Source: an uncultured Clostridia bacterium (lineage in GTDB: Bacteria; Bacillota; Clostridia; Christensenellales; UBA3700). Taken from it: a DNA stretch of 64,000 bases. This document shows, piece after piece, positions 56,953-64,000 of this stretch; position 1 is the first letter of the stretch, and the number at the start of each line of letters is the position of its first letter. The stretch lies in NCBI GenBank assembly GCA_937880755.1, contig CALGRX010000017.1:62001-126000 (forward strand), in the 5' to 3' direction. Below the pieces are notes generated by a model. That model ran no database searches, was not told the origin of the DNA, and worked only from the letters and a program-made list of their open reading frames with translations. A program made the translations under genes and the position numbers.

Positions 56953-59310
56953 ATGGATTTGAAACAACTGATTGACAACAAGATAGTTTTGCTTGACGGT
57001 GCAATGGGCACTATTTTGCAAAGACTCGGCGTAAAAATGGAGGGCGGAAAGCCCGAAATGGTCAACCTTACTGAGCCCCGAGTGATACAAAAAATTCACG
57101 AAGACTACCTAAGAGCGGGTAGCGACGTGGTGTATGCCAATACCTTTGGCGCTAACCGTATCAAAATGGCTGATTATCCTTATATCGAGTGCGCTATTGC
57201 CGGCGTGCGTTGTGCTAAAAACGCAGTTAAAGAGGTGGGCAAGGGACTAGTTGCCCTAGATATGGGAAGTATAGGAGAACTCGTCGAGCCTATGGGAAAA
57301 GTTACCTTCGACGAGGTGTACGAGACGTATAAAGAAGTTGTGTTAGCCGTAGCGAACGAGATCGACTTGTGCGTTATAGAGACGATGAGCGACCTGTACG
57401 AAACCAAAGCCGCCGTGCTTGCCGTCAAGGAAAATTGCAACAAACCGCTAATCGTGACGATGAGCTTTGACGAAAAGGGCAGAACCTTTGCGGGCTGTCC
57501 CGTTGAGGCTATGGTGGCAACTATGCAAGGCTTGGGCGTAGATGCGCTCGGGCTCAACTGTTCTCTAGGACCTAAGCAATTAGTCGGAGTAGTAGATAGA
57601 TTGCTGGCAATAAGTGAACTGCCCGTAGTAGTCAAGCCAAACGCAGGTATGCCTACTATAAGGAACGGCGTGACTGCCTTCGATATGCAAGCAAACGAGT
57701 GGGCGGAAGCAATGGAGGTTATCGTCGACAAGGGCGTGGCTATCGTGGGCGGTTGCTGTGGAACGGATAGTGAATTTATCAAAATCTTGGCGGAAAAAAT
57801 CAAGAACAAAAAACCTGATAGACCTATCGCAAAGCATCAAGTATGCGTTGCGAGCGGAAGCAAATACGTAAGGCTCGATTGTCCGAAAATCGTGGGCGAA
57901 AGGATAAACCCTACCGGCAAAAAGCTGATGAAACAAGCAATAGAAACCGAGGATTGGGGATATATCGAAGGACAAGCGGTGGAACAAGCACAGGCGGGCG
58001 CCGATATTTTGGACGTAAATATGGGACTAGCAGGTATAGACGAAGCCGATATGATAGTCAAGGCTATTAAGAGAGTACAGGGCGTGGCGGACCTTCCTAT
58101 CCAAATAGATAGTACCGACGCCGTGGCTATCGAGAAGGGCTTGAGATACGTGAGCGGAAAGGCGATAGTCAATTCCGTCAACGGCGACGACGAAGTCTTG
58201 GATAGGGTTTTGCCACTAGTCAAAAAGTACGGCGCGCTGGTGCTTGGCTTGACGATAGACAAGGACGGCATTCCTAAGACGGTGGAAAAGCGTCTTGCAA
58301 TAGCTCGCAAGATAGTAAAAAGAGCGCAAGAGTACGGCATAAGCAACGAGGACGTGATCATAGATACCCTTACCTTGACGGTGGGCGCGGAACAAGAGCA
58401 AGCCGTCAATACTTTGGAAGCTATTAGAAAGGTAAAGAGCGAGCTCGGCGTAAAGACGGCGCTCGGAGTGTCAAATATATCATTCGGACTGCCCGAGAGG
58501 AACCTTGTCAATAGAACTTTCTTGACTATGGCGCTGACTTGCGGGTTAGACTTAGCTATCATCAACCCTAATCTTCAACCTATGAAAGAGAGCTTTTTGG
58601 CGTACAATTTGCTGGCGGGCATAGACCAAAAGGGCGAAAAGTATATCAAAGAGATTTCTTCGCAGACCGAAAGTGTTGTAGTGCCCTCGGGTAAAGACCT
58701 CACTTTGCAAGAATGTATCAAGCAGTCGCTAAAAACTCAAGCCGTCGAAACTGTAAAGGCAATGCTCGCAAATGGGCTCAACGGTTTGGATATAATAGAC
58801 GAATACGTCATACCTACCTTGGGAGAGATAGGCGACGGATACGAAAAGGGCACGATATTTTTACCACAACTGATATCTACCGCAGAAGTGGCTGCGGCGG
58901 TGTGCGACGTCATCAAGGCTAGTATCGGCAGTAGTAACGTCGGCAAGAGGGCCAAAATGGTGCTTGCTACGGTAGAGGGCGACGTACACGATATAGGCAA
59001 AAATATCGTCAAGACGGTATTGCAAAACTACGGCTACGACATAATCGACCTCGGTAGGGACGTTGCCGTTGAAAGGGTTGTTGAAGCTGTCAAGAAGAAT
59101 AAGCCTCAAATACTTGGCTTGTCTGCGTTGATGACTACTACCGTCAAAAATATGAAGAGGACGATAGAAGAAGTGCGAAAAGTCAGCGACTGTCTAATAT
59201 GCGTGGGCGGTGCGGTGTTGAGCGAGGACGTAGCAATTCAAATAGGCGCGGACGCATACAGCAAGGACCCTAGGCAACTGGTTAAGATATTGGAAAGCAG
59301 AGGCTTGTAG
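56953..59310 (+). CDS. metH: Cobalamin-dependent methionine synthase core (no activation domain)
   Basis: The 785-residue protein has the first three MetH modules. A homocysteine-binding zinc barrel covers about 1-290 (LLDGAMGTILQR, LGLNCSLGP, GGCCGTDSEF), a folate-binding pterin barrel about 310-565 (VGERINPTGKKLM), and a cobalamin cap plus binding domain about 580-785 (DVHDIGKNIV with the cobalt-ligand His). The fourth domain is the separate upstream gene. It makes methionine from homocysteine and 5-methyl-THF. AGGATATT precedes the ATG. It ends in TAG. Confidence 0.96.
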   Translation: MDLKQLIDNKIVLLDGAMGTILQRLGVKMEGGKPEMVNLTEPRVIQKIHEDYLRAGSDVVYANTFGANRIKMADYPYIECAIAGVRCAKNAVKEVGKGLVALDMGSIGELVEPMGKVTFDEVYETYKEVVLAVANEIDLCVIETMSDLYETKAAVLAVKENCNKPLIVTMSFDEKGRTFAGCPVEAMVATMQGLGVDALGLNCSLGPKQLVGVVDRLLAISELPVVVKPNAGMPTIRNGVTAFDMQANEWAEAMEVIVDKGVAIVGGCCGTDSEFIKILAEKIKNKKPDRPIAKHQVCVASGSKYVRLDCPKIVGERINPTGKKLMKQAIETEDWGYIEGQAVEQAQAGADILDVNMGLAGIDEADMIVKAIKRVQGVADLPIQIDSTDAVAIEKGLRYVSGKAIVNSVNGDDEVLDRVLPLVKKYGALVLGLTIDKDGIPKTVEKRLAIARKIVKRAQEYGISNEDVIIDTLTLTVGAEQEQAVNTLEAIRKVKSELGVKTALGVSNISFGLPERNLVNRTFLTMALTCGLDLAIINPNLQPMKESFLAYNLLAGIDQKGEKYIKEISSQTESVVVPSGKDLTLQECIKQSLKTQAVETVKAMLANGLNGLDIIDEYVIPTLGEIGDGYEKGTIFLPQLISTAEVAAAVCDVIKASIGSSNVGKRAKMVLATVEGDVHDIGKNIVKTVLQNYGYDIIDLGRDVAVERVVEAVKKNKPQILGLSALMTTTVKNMKRTIEEVRKVSDCLICVGGAVLSEDVAIQIGADAYSKDPRQLVKILESRGL

Positions 59311-59318
59311 GTCAAAAA

Positions 59319-59334
59319 GTCGATACATGTCGAC
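59319..59334. repeat. Palindromic intergenic motif, copy 4
   Basis: GTCGATACATGTCGAC, 8 nt after the metH stop, preceded by AAAAA and followed by AAAA. Arms GTCGA / TCGAC are perfect. Confidence 0.55.
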
Positions 59335-59366
59335 AAAATGTAATTTACAAGAAGATATATTGTATC

Positions 59367-59394
59367 AAAAGCACGCCCTTTTGGCGTGCTTTTT
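59367..59394. terminator. Bidirectional terminator after metH
   Basis: AAAAGCACGCC / GGCGTGCTTTT stem with a 5-nt loop; T-tracts in both directions. It also serves the convergent GtrA gene. Confidence 0.92.
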
Positions 59395-59412
59395 GTATAA
59401 TGTGTAAGCCGA

Positions 59413-59916
59413 TTATTCTGCGGTGTCGGTTGGTTTGGTATCGTCTTGGGTATTGGAGGCTATCTCAGTATTGCTATTGGCTTCATCGGTAGGAGAGATA
59501 GTTGGACTCGTAACCTCGGGTTTTTTCTTTTCTCTATATACGAAAAATTTGCAATACAAAAACTCTAGCACGAGGTTGCATATCATAGTGCCTGCCAGCA
59601 CGATATATTTGTGAACGCCGTGGCTGGTGAGAAGCTTGGTCGTCCAAGTCGAGAGTGGGGTAAACGCGCAATAGAATAGGGCGACTTTGAGCATTGCGAC
59701 GGGCACGTTGTTAGTGGCTTTGAAGGTAAACTTGCGGTTGACGGTAAAGTTGTAGAGCACCGAGCAGACCAATGCGATGAGATAACTGTATTGGGCGGGC
59801 AAATGTACGACCTCGTTGAAAAAGACGTCTACTAGTACTTGTATGATGCCTGCCGAAGCGGAAAAAAGAGCAAACTTGATTGCTTGCAAGACTACTTTCT
59901 TTTTGTCAGTTAGCAT
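59413..59916 (-). CDS. GtrA-like membrane protein
   Basis: A 167-residue protein with four transmembrane helices in the first 130 residues. The GtrA pattern is visible (IKFALFSASAGIIQVLVDVF, YSYLIALVCSVLYNFTVNRK, FTF). GtrA proteins move lipid-linked sugars across the membrane for glycosylation of wall polymers or O-antigen. The C-terminal 35 residues are a Thr/Ser/Pro/Asn/Asp-rich tail, not part of the family. GAGGCAGT precedes the ATG. Confidence 0.87.
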   Translation of the reverse strand: MLTDKKKVVLQAIKFALFSASAGIIQVLVDVFFNEVVHLPAQYSYLIALVCSVLYNFTVNRKFTFKATNNVPVAMLKVALFYCAFTPLSTWTTKLLTSHGVHKYIVLAGTMICNLVLEFLYCKFFVYREKKKPEVTSPTISPTDEANSNTEIASNTQDDTKPTDTAE

Positions 59917-59952
59917 ACTGCCTCTAATATCTCGACTGTTGTCTCTAGCGAT

Positions 59953-59981
59953 ATTATATCATATTTTGCGAGCGATGTCGA
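59953..59981 (-). promoter_or_regulatory. Promoter of the GtrA-like gene
   Basis: On the minus strand TCGACA (59981-59976), 17-bp spacer, TATAAT (59958-59953). Confidence 0.72.
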
Positions 59982-59991
59982 TATAGTAAAC

Positions 59992-60018
59992 AAAAAAGGA
60001 GCGAAATATCCGCTCCTT
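59992..60018 (-). terminator. Terminator after mscL
   Basis: AAGGAGCG / CGCTCCTT stem with a 7-nt loop; on the minus strand followed by TTTTTTG. Confidence 0.88.
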
Positions 60019-60034
60019 ATCGTTGAATAATACT

Positions 60035-60631
60035 TTATTGTTGATTTTGTTGTTGTCTGAGAAGTTCTCTAATGTCTTTGAGAAGCATCTCGGTGGTTGG
60101 GTTGGCAAGCAATTCCGCTTCTGCTTTGGCTTTGTCCTCTGCTTCTTTGGCAAGTCTTGCTTCTTTGGCCTGCTTAGCTTTGAGGGCTTGATTTTCTTCG
60201 CACACTTCTTTGAAAGAGCGACCTTCTGCTTTGGCTTTGGCTCTCAACGCTTTATTCTCTGCCTTGACTTCTTTTTTGCTCTGATGCTTTGCAAATTCGC
60301 CCAATTCTTCAAGTTTTTTGCGAGAAGAGTTGATAACTTTGACTACGATAAATATCGACGTTGCGATAATCAAAAAGTCGATAATAGTCTGTATAAAGTT
60401 GCCGTAAGCCCAAGTAAGGGTGGCTTCGCCCAATTCGTTGGTTCTAAGCACGATACTTAGTTCTTTGAGAGAACCTGCACCCGTAGCCCAAGTGATGAGA
60501 GGCATAATGATGTCGTTGACAAGGCTGGACACTATTTTGTTGAACGCCGTTGCGATAATCATACCGACAGCCATATCGAAAATATTGCCACGGCATACGA
60601 AATCTTTGAATTCTTTGAAAAACTTTTTCAT
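60035..60631 (-). CDS. mscL: Large-conductance mechanosensitive channel with long charged tail
   Basis: MscL opens under membrane tension to release solutes on osmotic downshock. The first helix (VCRGNIFDMAVGMIIATAFN) and second helix (FIQTIIDFLIIATSIFIVVK) are canonical. The protein is 198 residues, against about 140 usually, because the cytoplasmic C-terminus carries an extra 60-residue Ala/Lys/Glu-rich helix (RAKAKAEGRSFKEVCEENQA), likely a coiled coil, ending LLKDIRELLRQQQNQQ. ATG 60631 follows AAGGAGTG. Confidence 0.94.
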   Translation of the reverse strand: MKKFFKEFKDFVCRGNIFDMAVGMIIATAFNKIVSSLVNDIIMPLITWATGAGSLKELSIVLRTNELGEATLTWAYGNFIQTIIDFLIIATSIFIVVKVINSSRKKLEELGEFAKHQSKKEVKAENKALRAKAKAEGRSFKEVCEENQALKAKQAKEARLAKEAEDKAKAEAELLANPTTEMLLKDIRELLRQQQNQQ

Positions 60632-60659
60632 AAGCACTCCTTACTCTTTAGTTGGTTAT

Positions 60660-60687
60660 ATTATAATAGTAAATCATTGGTTTTCAA
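60660..60687 (-). promoter_or_regulatory. Promoter of mscL
   Basis: On the minus strand TTGAAA (60687-60682), 16-bp spacer, TATAAT (60665-60660). Confidence 0.6.
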
Positions 60688-60784
60688 AATGATTTTGTAT
60701 AAAAATAACAAGAAGCGGGTAAATTTTGGAAACAATGGATATAAATGTGTTTAGCGGTAATCGATATGTCGAATTAAAACAATC

Positions 60785-60816
60785 AAAATCCTCACGATAC
60801 GTCTTTGCCGTGAGGT
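60785..60816 (-). terminator. Terminator after the broken cupin gene
   Basis: CCTCACG / CGTGAGG stem; on the minus strand followed by ATTTTGATT. Confidence 0.7.
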
Positions 60817-60849
60817 TTGTCGACTATAGTGTCGAAGAGTATATTTTGG

Positions 60850-61178
60850 TTAGAAAATCATCGCAAGCAACATTTTGAAGTCCTCTTGTGCGTAGACTGA
60901 GTGAGGTATGAGAGAGGTCATAACCAAGGACTGACCTTGAGTGCAAATAAACTCTTCTTCATTGGCGGTAATTTTTGCCTTGCCTTGCAAAACGTTGACC
61001 ATGCGTCGCCCTCCGAGGGTGAGTGGAAATCTCTTCGCCTTGCGAAAAGGCAAACAAAGTCACGTTGACGGCGTCGTTTTGACACAGAGTCTTGCTGACG
61101 ATTTGATCTTGTAGCGTGTCGATTTGGTCGGCAAGTTGTATTATTGGACGATGAGGAATGTTATTTGATTACAGCCAT
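60850..61178 (-). pseudogene. Frameshifted cupin-domain gene
   Basis: The 3' half reads MVNVLQGKAKITANEEEFIC and then SLIPHSVYAQEDFKMLLAMI, a typical small cupin end. The upstream half, in another frame, reads IVSKTLCQNDAVNVTLFAFS then QGEEISTH, also cupin-like. The segments are joined only by assuming indels near 61010-61025 and another near the ATG at 61178 (MAVIK then stop). The reconstructed gene would be about 110 codons, directly after the ferredoxin gene. Decay or assembly error cannot be separated here. Confidence 0.7.
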
Positions 61179-61184
61179 TGCTCT

Positions 61185-61370
61185 TTAGATTTGGGATATT
61201 GCATTGACGGGGCACTCCGCCATAGCTAGCTCGGCACGGTCAAGGGTAGCTCCGATTGGCTCTATGTCCAAGGCTTGCGCTTTGCCTGAATCGGTCATCT
61301 CGAATACTTCGGGACAAGTGTTGTTGCACGCTCCGCAACCTATGCAATCGTCATTGACGTAATATTTCAT
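61185..61370 (-). CDS. Single-cluster ferredoxin
   Basis: A 61-residue ferredoxin with one cluster: CIGCGACNNTCPEVFEM near the N-terminus and ECPVNAIS at the end. It resembles the monocluster [4Fe-4S] ferredoxins of Clostridia and Thermotoga, distinct from the two-cluster type at 5532. AAGGAGATT precedes the ATG. The broken cupin gene follows 6 nt after its stop, so the pair was probably an operon. Confidence 0.93.
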   Translation of the reverse strand: MKYYVNDDCIGCGACNNTCPEVFEMTDSGKAQALDIEPIGATLDRAELAMAECPVNAISQI

Positions 61371-61530
61371 AAATAATCTCCTTGTTGCTAGTTTGGTTTG
61401 GTTGTACTGCTTGTATTATTGCCAAAAGATAAAATTGTAAACACGTATTGAGTTTTTTGTATATTTGCATATTGATTTTGAAACGGTTTAGGGGCATCAT
61501 TGGGACAATATTAGTTAGACGGGGGATTGT

Positions 61531-61841
61531 ATGAGAGAAGGATTGGTTACGCCACCAAAGCACGTCGTCTTTGAGGCAAAGAAATTGTTTGATAAGTCGG
61601 CAGAGCTGATTGACGAGGCTATTGCGTATATTCAGCCGTCAGGCGGAGGTCCGAGCGAGAAACACACCCATAGCCACGACCATTTGTTTGTAGTAACTCA
61701 AGGACGGGCGAGAATAGAATTGGGAGAAGAAGCGTCGTCTTGCAAAAAGACCAATCGTTGTTGGTAAAAATAACGATACCTCATTGCATATGGAACGATT
61801 GCGACGAAACGACGACTATGATAGGTATTACGCTCAAATGA
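61531..61841 (+). pseudogene. Second frameshifted cupin-domain gene
   Basis: ATG 61531 follows GGGGG. The frame reads a cupin with metal ligands (KHTHSHDHLFVVTQGRARIE) up to about 61732. It then continues in the next frame (VVLQKDQSLLVKITIPHCIW and on) to a TGA at 61839-61841. One indel joins the parts into a protein of about 103 residues. It diverges from the ferredoxin/cupin pair. Confidence 0.7.
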
Positions 61842-61886
61842 CGGCGTGACGAAAATAACTCAAAGAACATACAATATCGTGTGAGA

Positions 61887-62381
61887 ATGTTTGAGTACGA
61901 CGCCTTGTCGGCGGTGCAATACGCAAAAAAGTGGGCTTATAGACGAAACCCCGTATACTACAACTTCGATGGATTGGGCGGAGATTGCACGGCATTTGCA
62001 TCGCAATGCTTGTATGCCGGTAGCGGTGTGATGAATTATACTCCAACCTTTGGTTGGTATTATATCTCTCTGAGAGATAGAGCGCCCGCTTGGAGCGGAG
62101 TGCAATACTTTTATAATTTTTTGACGAGTAACCTCAAGGGCGTAGGCAATGCTCAAGGTCCTTTCGGTGTACAAACACAGGTGAATTACGTGAGAATTGG
62201 CGACTTCATACAACTAGGCAACGCGCAAGGGAAGTTTTATCATACCTTGATCGTGACGGGATTTCGAGGCGGCGTGCCGTTGGTTGCTTCACATACCATT
62301 GATTCGTTGGATAGACCTTTGAGTGGCTACGACTATCATATTGCAAGAGCAATCAAGGTACTTGGTGTGCGGACGTATTAG
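61887..62381 (+). CDS. Amidase-like (Amidase_6) domain protein
   Basis: A 164-residue protein consisting of one domain with the pattern YDALSAVQYAKKWAYRRNPV, LGGDCTAFASQCLYAGSG (catalytic-type cysteine) and FYHTLIVTGF (histidine). This is the papain-like Amidase_6 pattern found in spore-cortex and wall-associated proteins. No signal peptide is visible. ATG 61887 is chosen; GTG 61881 is also in frame and lies 5 nt after TACAAT (61870-61875), so a leaderless start is possible. Confidence 0.8.
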   Translation: MFEYDALSAVQYAKKWAYRRNPVYYNFDGLGGDCTAFASQCLYAGSGVMNYTPTFGWYYISLRDRAPAWSGVQYFYNFLTSNLKGVGNAQGPFGVQTQVNYVRIGDFIQLGNAQGKFYHTLIVTGFRGGVPLVASHTIDSLDRPLSGYDYHIARAIKVLGVRTY

Positions 62382-62463
62382 TTCTGTTGTTGACGACGTA
62401 GTTGCGGTATTGGGTGTATATTTCAAATTTTGTGCAAATATTGCTTTTCAGCAATCTTTAAGG

Positions 62464-62492
62464 TTGACAGTATTATAACGATATGTTAGACT
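62464..62492 (+). promoter_or_regulatory. Promoter of the response regulator gene
   Basis: TTGACA (62464-62469), 17-bp spacer, TAGACT (62487-62492), about 18 bp before the start codon. Confidence 0.8.
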
Positions 62493-62509
62493 TTTGGTGT
62501 AGGTGATAT

Positions 62510-63184
62510 ATGAAGTTTTTGATAGTTGAGGACAATATAGGTTGGAGCAACAAACTCAAAGAATGTGTGGCTGTGCTGGGCGAGAGCGAATGTGCTTTTG
62601 ACGGCGAAGAGGGGTTGTATATGGCGGAGAGTAATATATATGACCTCATCATATTCGATATGATATTGCCAAAGCTCAACGGCTCGGAATTTTTGGTCAG
62701 GCTTAGGCAAAAGAGCGTGTGCCCCGCCATTGTGGTGTCTTCTTTGGATAGCAAGAGCAAGATAGTCGAGGGTTTAAACTTAGGTGCGGACGACTACGTG
62801 GTCAAACCTTTTGACCAAGAAGAGCTTAGGGCAAGAATAGTTGCCGTCTTGCGAAGATATAACAATAACTTTTCGGATATTTACACCTGCGACGAGGTGG
62901 TAATGGACTTTAGGAACAAGATGCTCAGCGTGTGCGGAGAGTACGTCAAGTTATCTGGTAAGTCTTACGATATAGTGGAATTTTTGATACGCAACCGCAA
63001 TATAATAATATCCAAAGAACAACTCTTCAATAGAATTTGGGGCAACGACAGCGATACCATTATGACGGTGACGGAAGTGTATATCAGCAGTCTAAGAAAA
63101 AAGCTGGACAAGTTTGGCGCAAAGAATTATATTAGAACCGTAAAAAATATCGGATATATGTGGTACGACAAGCAAGACAAGTAG
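62510..63184 (+). CDS. OmpR/PhoB-family response regulator, no adjacent kinase
   Basis: A 224-residue regulator. The receiver domain (1-115) has the acidic pocket FLIVEDN, phospho-acceptor LIIFDMILPKLNG, the switch VVSSLD and lysine VVKPFDQEEL. The winged-helix DNA-binding domain (125-222) ends TVTEVYISSLRKKLDKFGAK, IRTVKNIGYMW. GTAGGTG precedes the ATG. No histidine kinase gene is found upstream, and 600 bp of non-coding DNA follow, so the partner is elsewhere or absent. Confidence 0.94.
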   Translation: MKFLIVEDNIGWSNKLKECVAVLGESECAFDGEEGLYMAESNIYDLIIFDMILPKLNGSEFLVRLRQKSVCPAIVVSSLDSKSKIVEGLNLGADDYVVKPFDQEELRARIVAVLRRYNNNFSDIYTCDEVVMDFRNKMLSVCGEYVKLSGKSYDIVEFLIRNRNIIISKEQLFNRIWGNDSDTIMTVTEVYISSLRKKLDKFGAKNYIRTVKNIGYMWYDKQDK

Positions 63185-63710
63185 TTGGCACTATAATATG
63201 GAAAAAATTGTAAAAGTAAGCTTTGGGTAAAAATCGAGGTGCAAAGATTGAGTTGCCGATATCTAGTATTAATATACTAGTATTTATATAATAAATTATA
63301 CTAATATACCATAATGAATCATTATTTAATAAGTACGATACGAATATAGCTATCGTACTTATTTGATTGATAGGAGAAATAGCACTTAGTTGATAAGGAT
63401 TAATATGATAAGTAAAATATGGATAAAACGGTTTTGAACAAACAAAGCGGACGTATGAAGCCGAAAGGGGCGTGTGAGACGACGAACGACGCGTCAGCAG
63501 TTACTTGCAGAACATTCGCAATAATTTGGCGCCCGCCTAATAAAAAGCGCTAATTAGGCAACAAATCAAAAATTAAAAAAAATTTACATAACTTGCAATA
63601 TCGACGCTTTTGTAATAAAAAATGGCGATTTTGAAAAGAAAACACCAAAAAAAATAAATAAAAGTTATATTTTTAGTTGCATTTAAAAAATTTTTAGCAA
63701 AATTTTAAGG
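63185..63710. other. 526-bp AT-rich spacer with inverted repeats
   Basis: No gene. It has AATAAGTACGATA / TATCGTACTTATT (63328-63363, perfect 13-bp arms), a near palindrome CTAGTAT-TAAT-ATACTAG near 63270, and GCCTAAT / ATTAGGC (63535-63559). The first could end the response-regulator transcript although the T-tract is poor. Confidence 0.6.
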
Positions 63711-63741
63711 TTGATTTAAGTTTATCTTCCTAATATATAAT
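63711..63741 (+). promoter_or_regulatory. Promoter of the lipoprotein gene
   Basis: TTGATT (63711-63716) with TATATA at 17 bp or TATAAT at 19 bp. A hairpin AATCGCA / TGCGATT (63750-63769) lies in the leader, directly before GGAGGAAG. Confidence 0.6.
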
Positions 63742-63779
63742 AAATAAGAAATCGCACATATCTGCGATTAGGAGGAAGT

Positions 63780-64000
63780 ATGAGAAATAAGAAATTGATA
63801 GCCTTACTAGCTTTGCTGATCGTATTGGTTATCGCATGCTCGTTGGTTTTGTCTGCCTGCGTTGACAATACCGGTGGTGGCGACGATGACGGCGACGGCG
63901 ACGATGACGGTGGCGTTGACAATACCGGTGGTGGCGACGATGACGGTGGTGGCGACATCGGCGGTGGCGATGACGAGGGAGATTTGCCTCCTCCGCCATT
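63780..64000 (+). CDS. Asp/Gly-rich lipoprotein (partial, runs off the window)
   Basis: ATG 63780 follows AGGAGGAAG. The protein starts with a lipoprotein signal peptide: MRNKKLIALL, a hydrophobic core, and the lipobox LSAC, so the cysteine at about residue 27 would be lipidated. After it comes a low-complexity region: VDNTGGGDDDG occurs twice, embedded in runs of Gly and Asp, then EGDLPPPP. The run is very acidic, could bind cations, and probably spans the wall. The functional domain lies beyond the window end. Confidence 0.8.
   Translation, partial: MRNKKLIALLALLIVLVIACSLVLSACVDNTGGGDDDGDGDDDGGVDNTGGGDDDGGGDIGGGDDEGDLPPPP

Noticed and set aside
63722..63958. Pro/Ser-repeat ORF on the minus strand at the window end
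   Set aside because: It is the antisense of the Gly/Asp repeats in the lipoprotein gene.

Overview
The window is a chromosomal segment of a Gram-positive, low-to-mid GC Bacillota. I favour an uncultured Clostridia-type lineage. The reasons are strong GGAGG-type ribosome binding sites, the Bacillota gene orders decarboxylase-tmk-holB-ricT and gpr/rpsT, zinc-type ribosomal protein S14, a type 2 PyrF with PyrK/PyrD, a MetH whose activation domain is a separate gene, and a germination protease (gpr) pointing to endospores. Short palindromic interspersed repeats of a kind common in Clostridia genomes also recur. Species-level placement is not possible by eye.

Layout, left to right: greA end and lysS; an Orn/Lys/Arg-decarboxylase-like gene, tmk, holB, ricT (0-5.4 kb); a 2[4Fe-4S] ferredoxin; the pyrimidine operon pyrB-C-F-K-D with pyrE and a purine nucleoside phosphorylase (5.8-12.9 kb); an MTA/SAH-deaminase-like amidohydrolase, a membrane-anchored protein, an ABC-F ATPase, and an Lrp regulator with an aminotransferase (13.4-19.1 kb). 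A 1.2 kb non-coding stretch follows, with a candidate small RNA, repeats and a 32-residue peptide gene. Next come an SPFH / zinc-ribbon / TM2 membrane operon and a DUF1858 gene. The S10-spc-alpha ribosomal superoperon (24.4-40.3 kb) runs rpsJ to rplQ with secY, adk, map, infA and rpoA.

The 40.3-64 kb part is more mixed: an alpha/beta hydrolase, an iron alcohol dehydrogenase, a GH95 glycosidase diverging from a phosphopantetheinyl transferase plus acyl carrier protein, an AT-rich patch with two short ORFs broken only by TAG, leuC-leuD-leuB, a large SH3-type surface protein diverging from an alpha-CTD-like/WG-repeat protein, gpr and rpsT, a divergent zinc-finger membrane protein / XRE regulator pair, metF with split metH, GtrA, MscL, two frameshifted cupin genes flanking a ferredoxin, an amidase-like protein, an orphan response regulator, and the start of an Asp/Gly-rich lipoprotein cut by the window end.

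The most unusual signals are regulatory. At least five genes have a -10 box ending 6-7 nt before the start codon and no ribosome binding site, which suggests leaderless mRNAs. There are also a promoter-hairpin-terminator unit with no ORF (candidate sRNA), an attenuator-like leader before rpsJ, a 16-bp palindromic motif in four spacers, 84-bp and 45-bp tandem repeats in spacers, and a compact divergent promoter with three inverted repeats. I see no CRISPR array, rRNA or tRNA gene, and no intact transposon.
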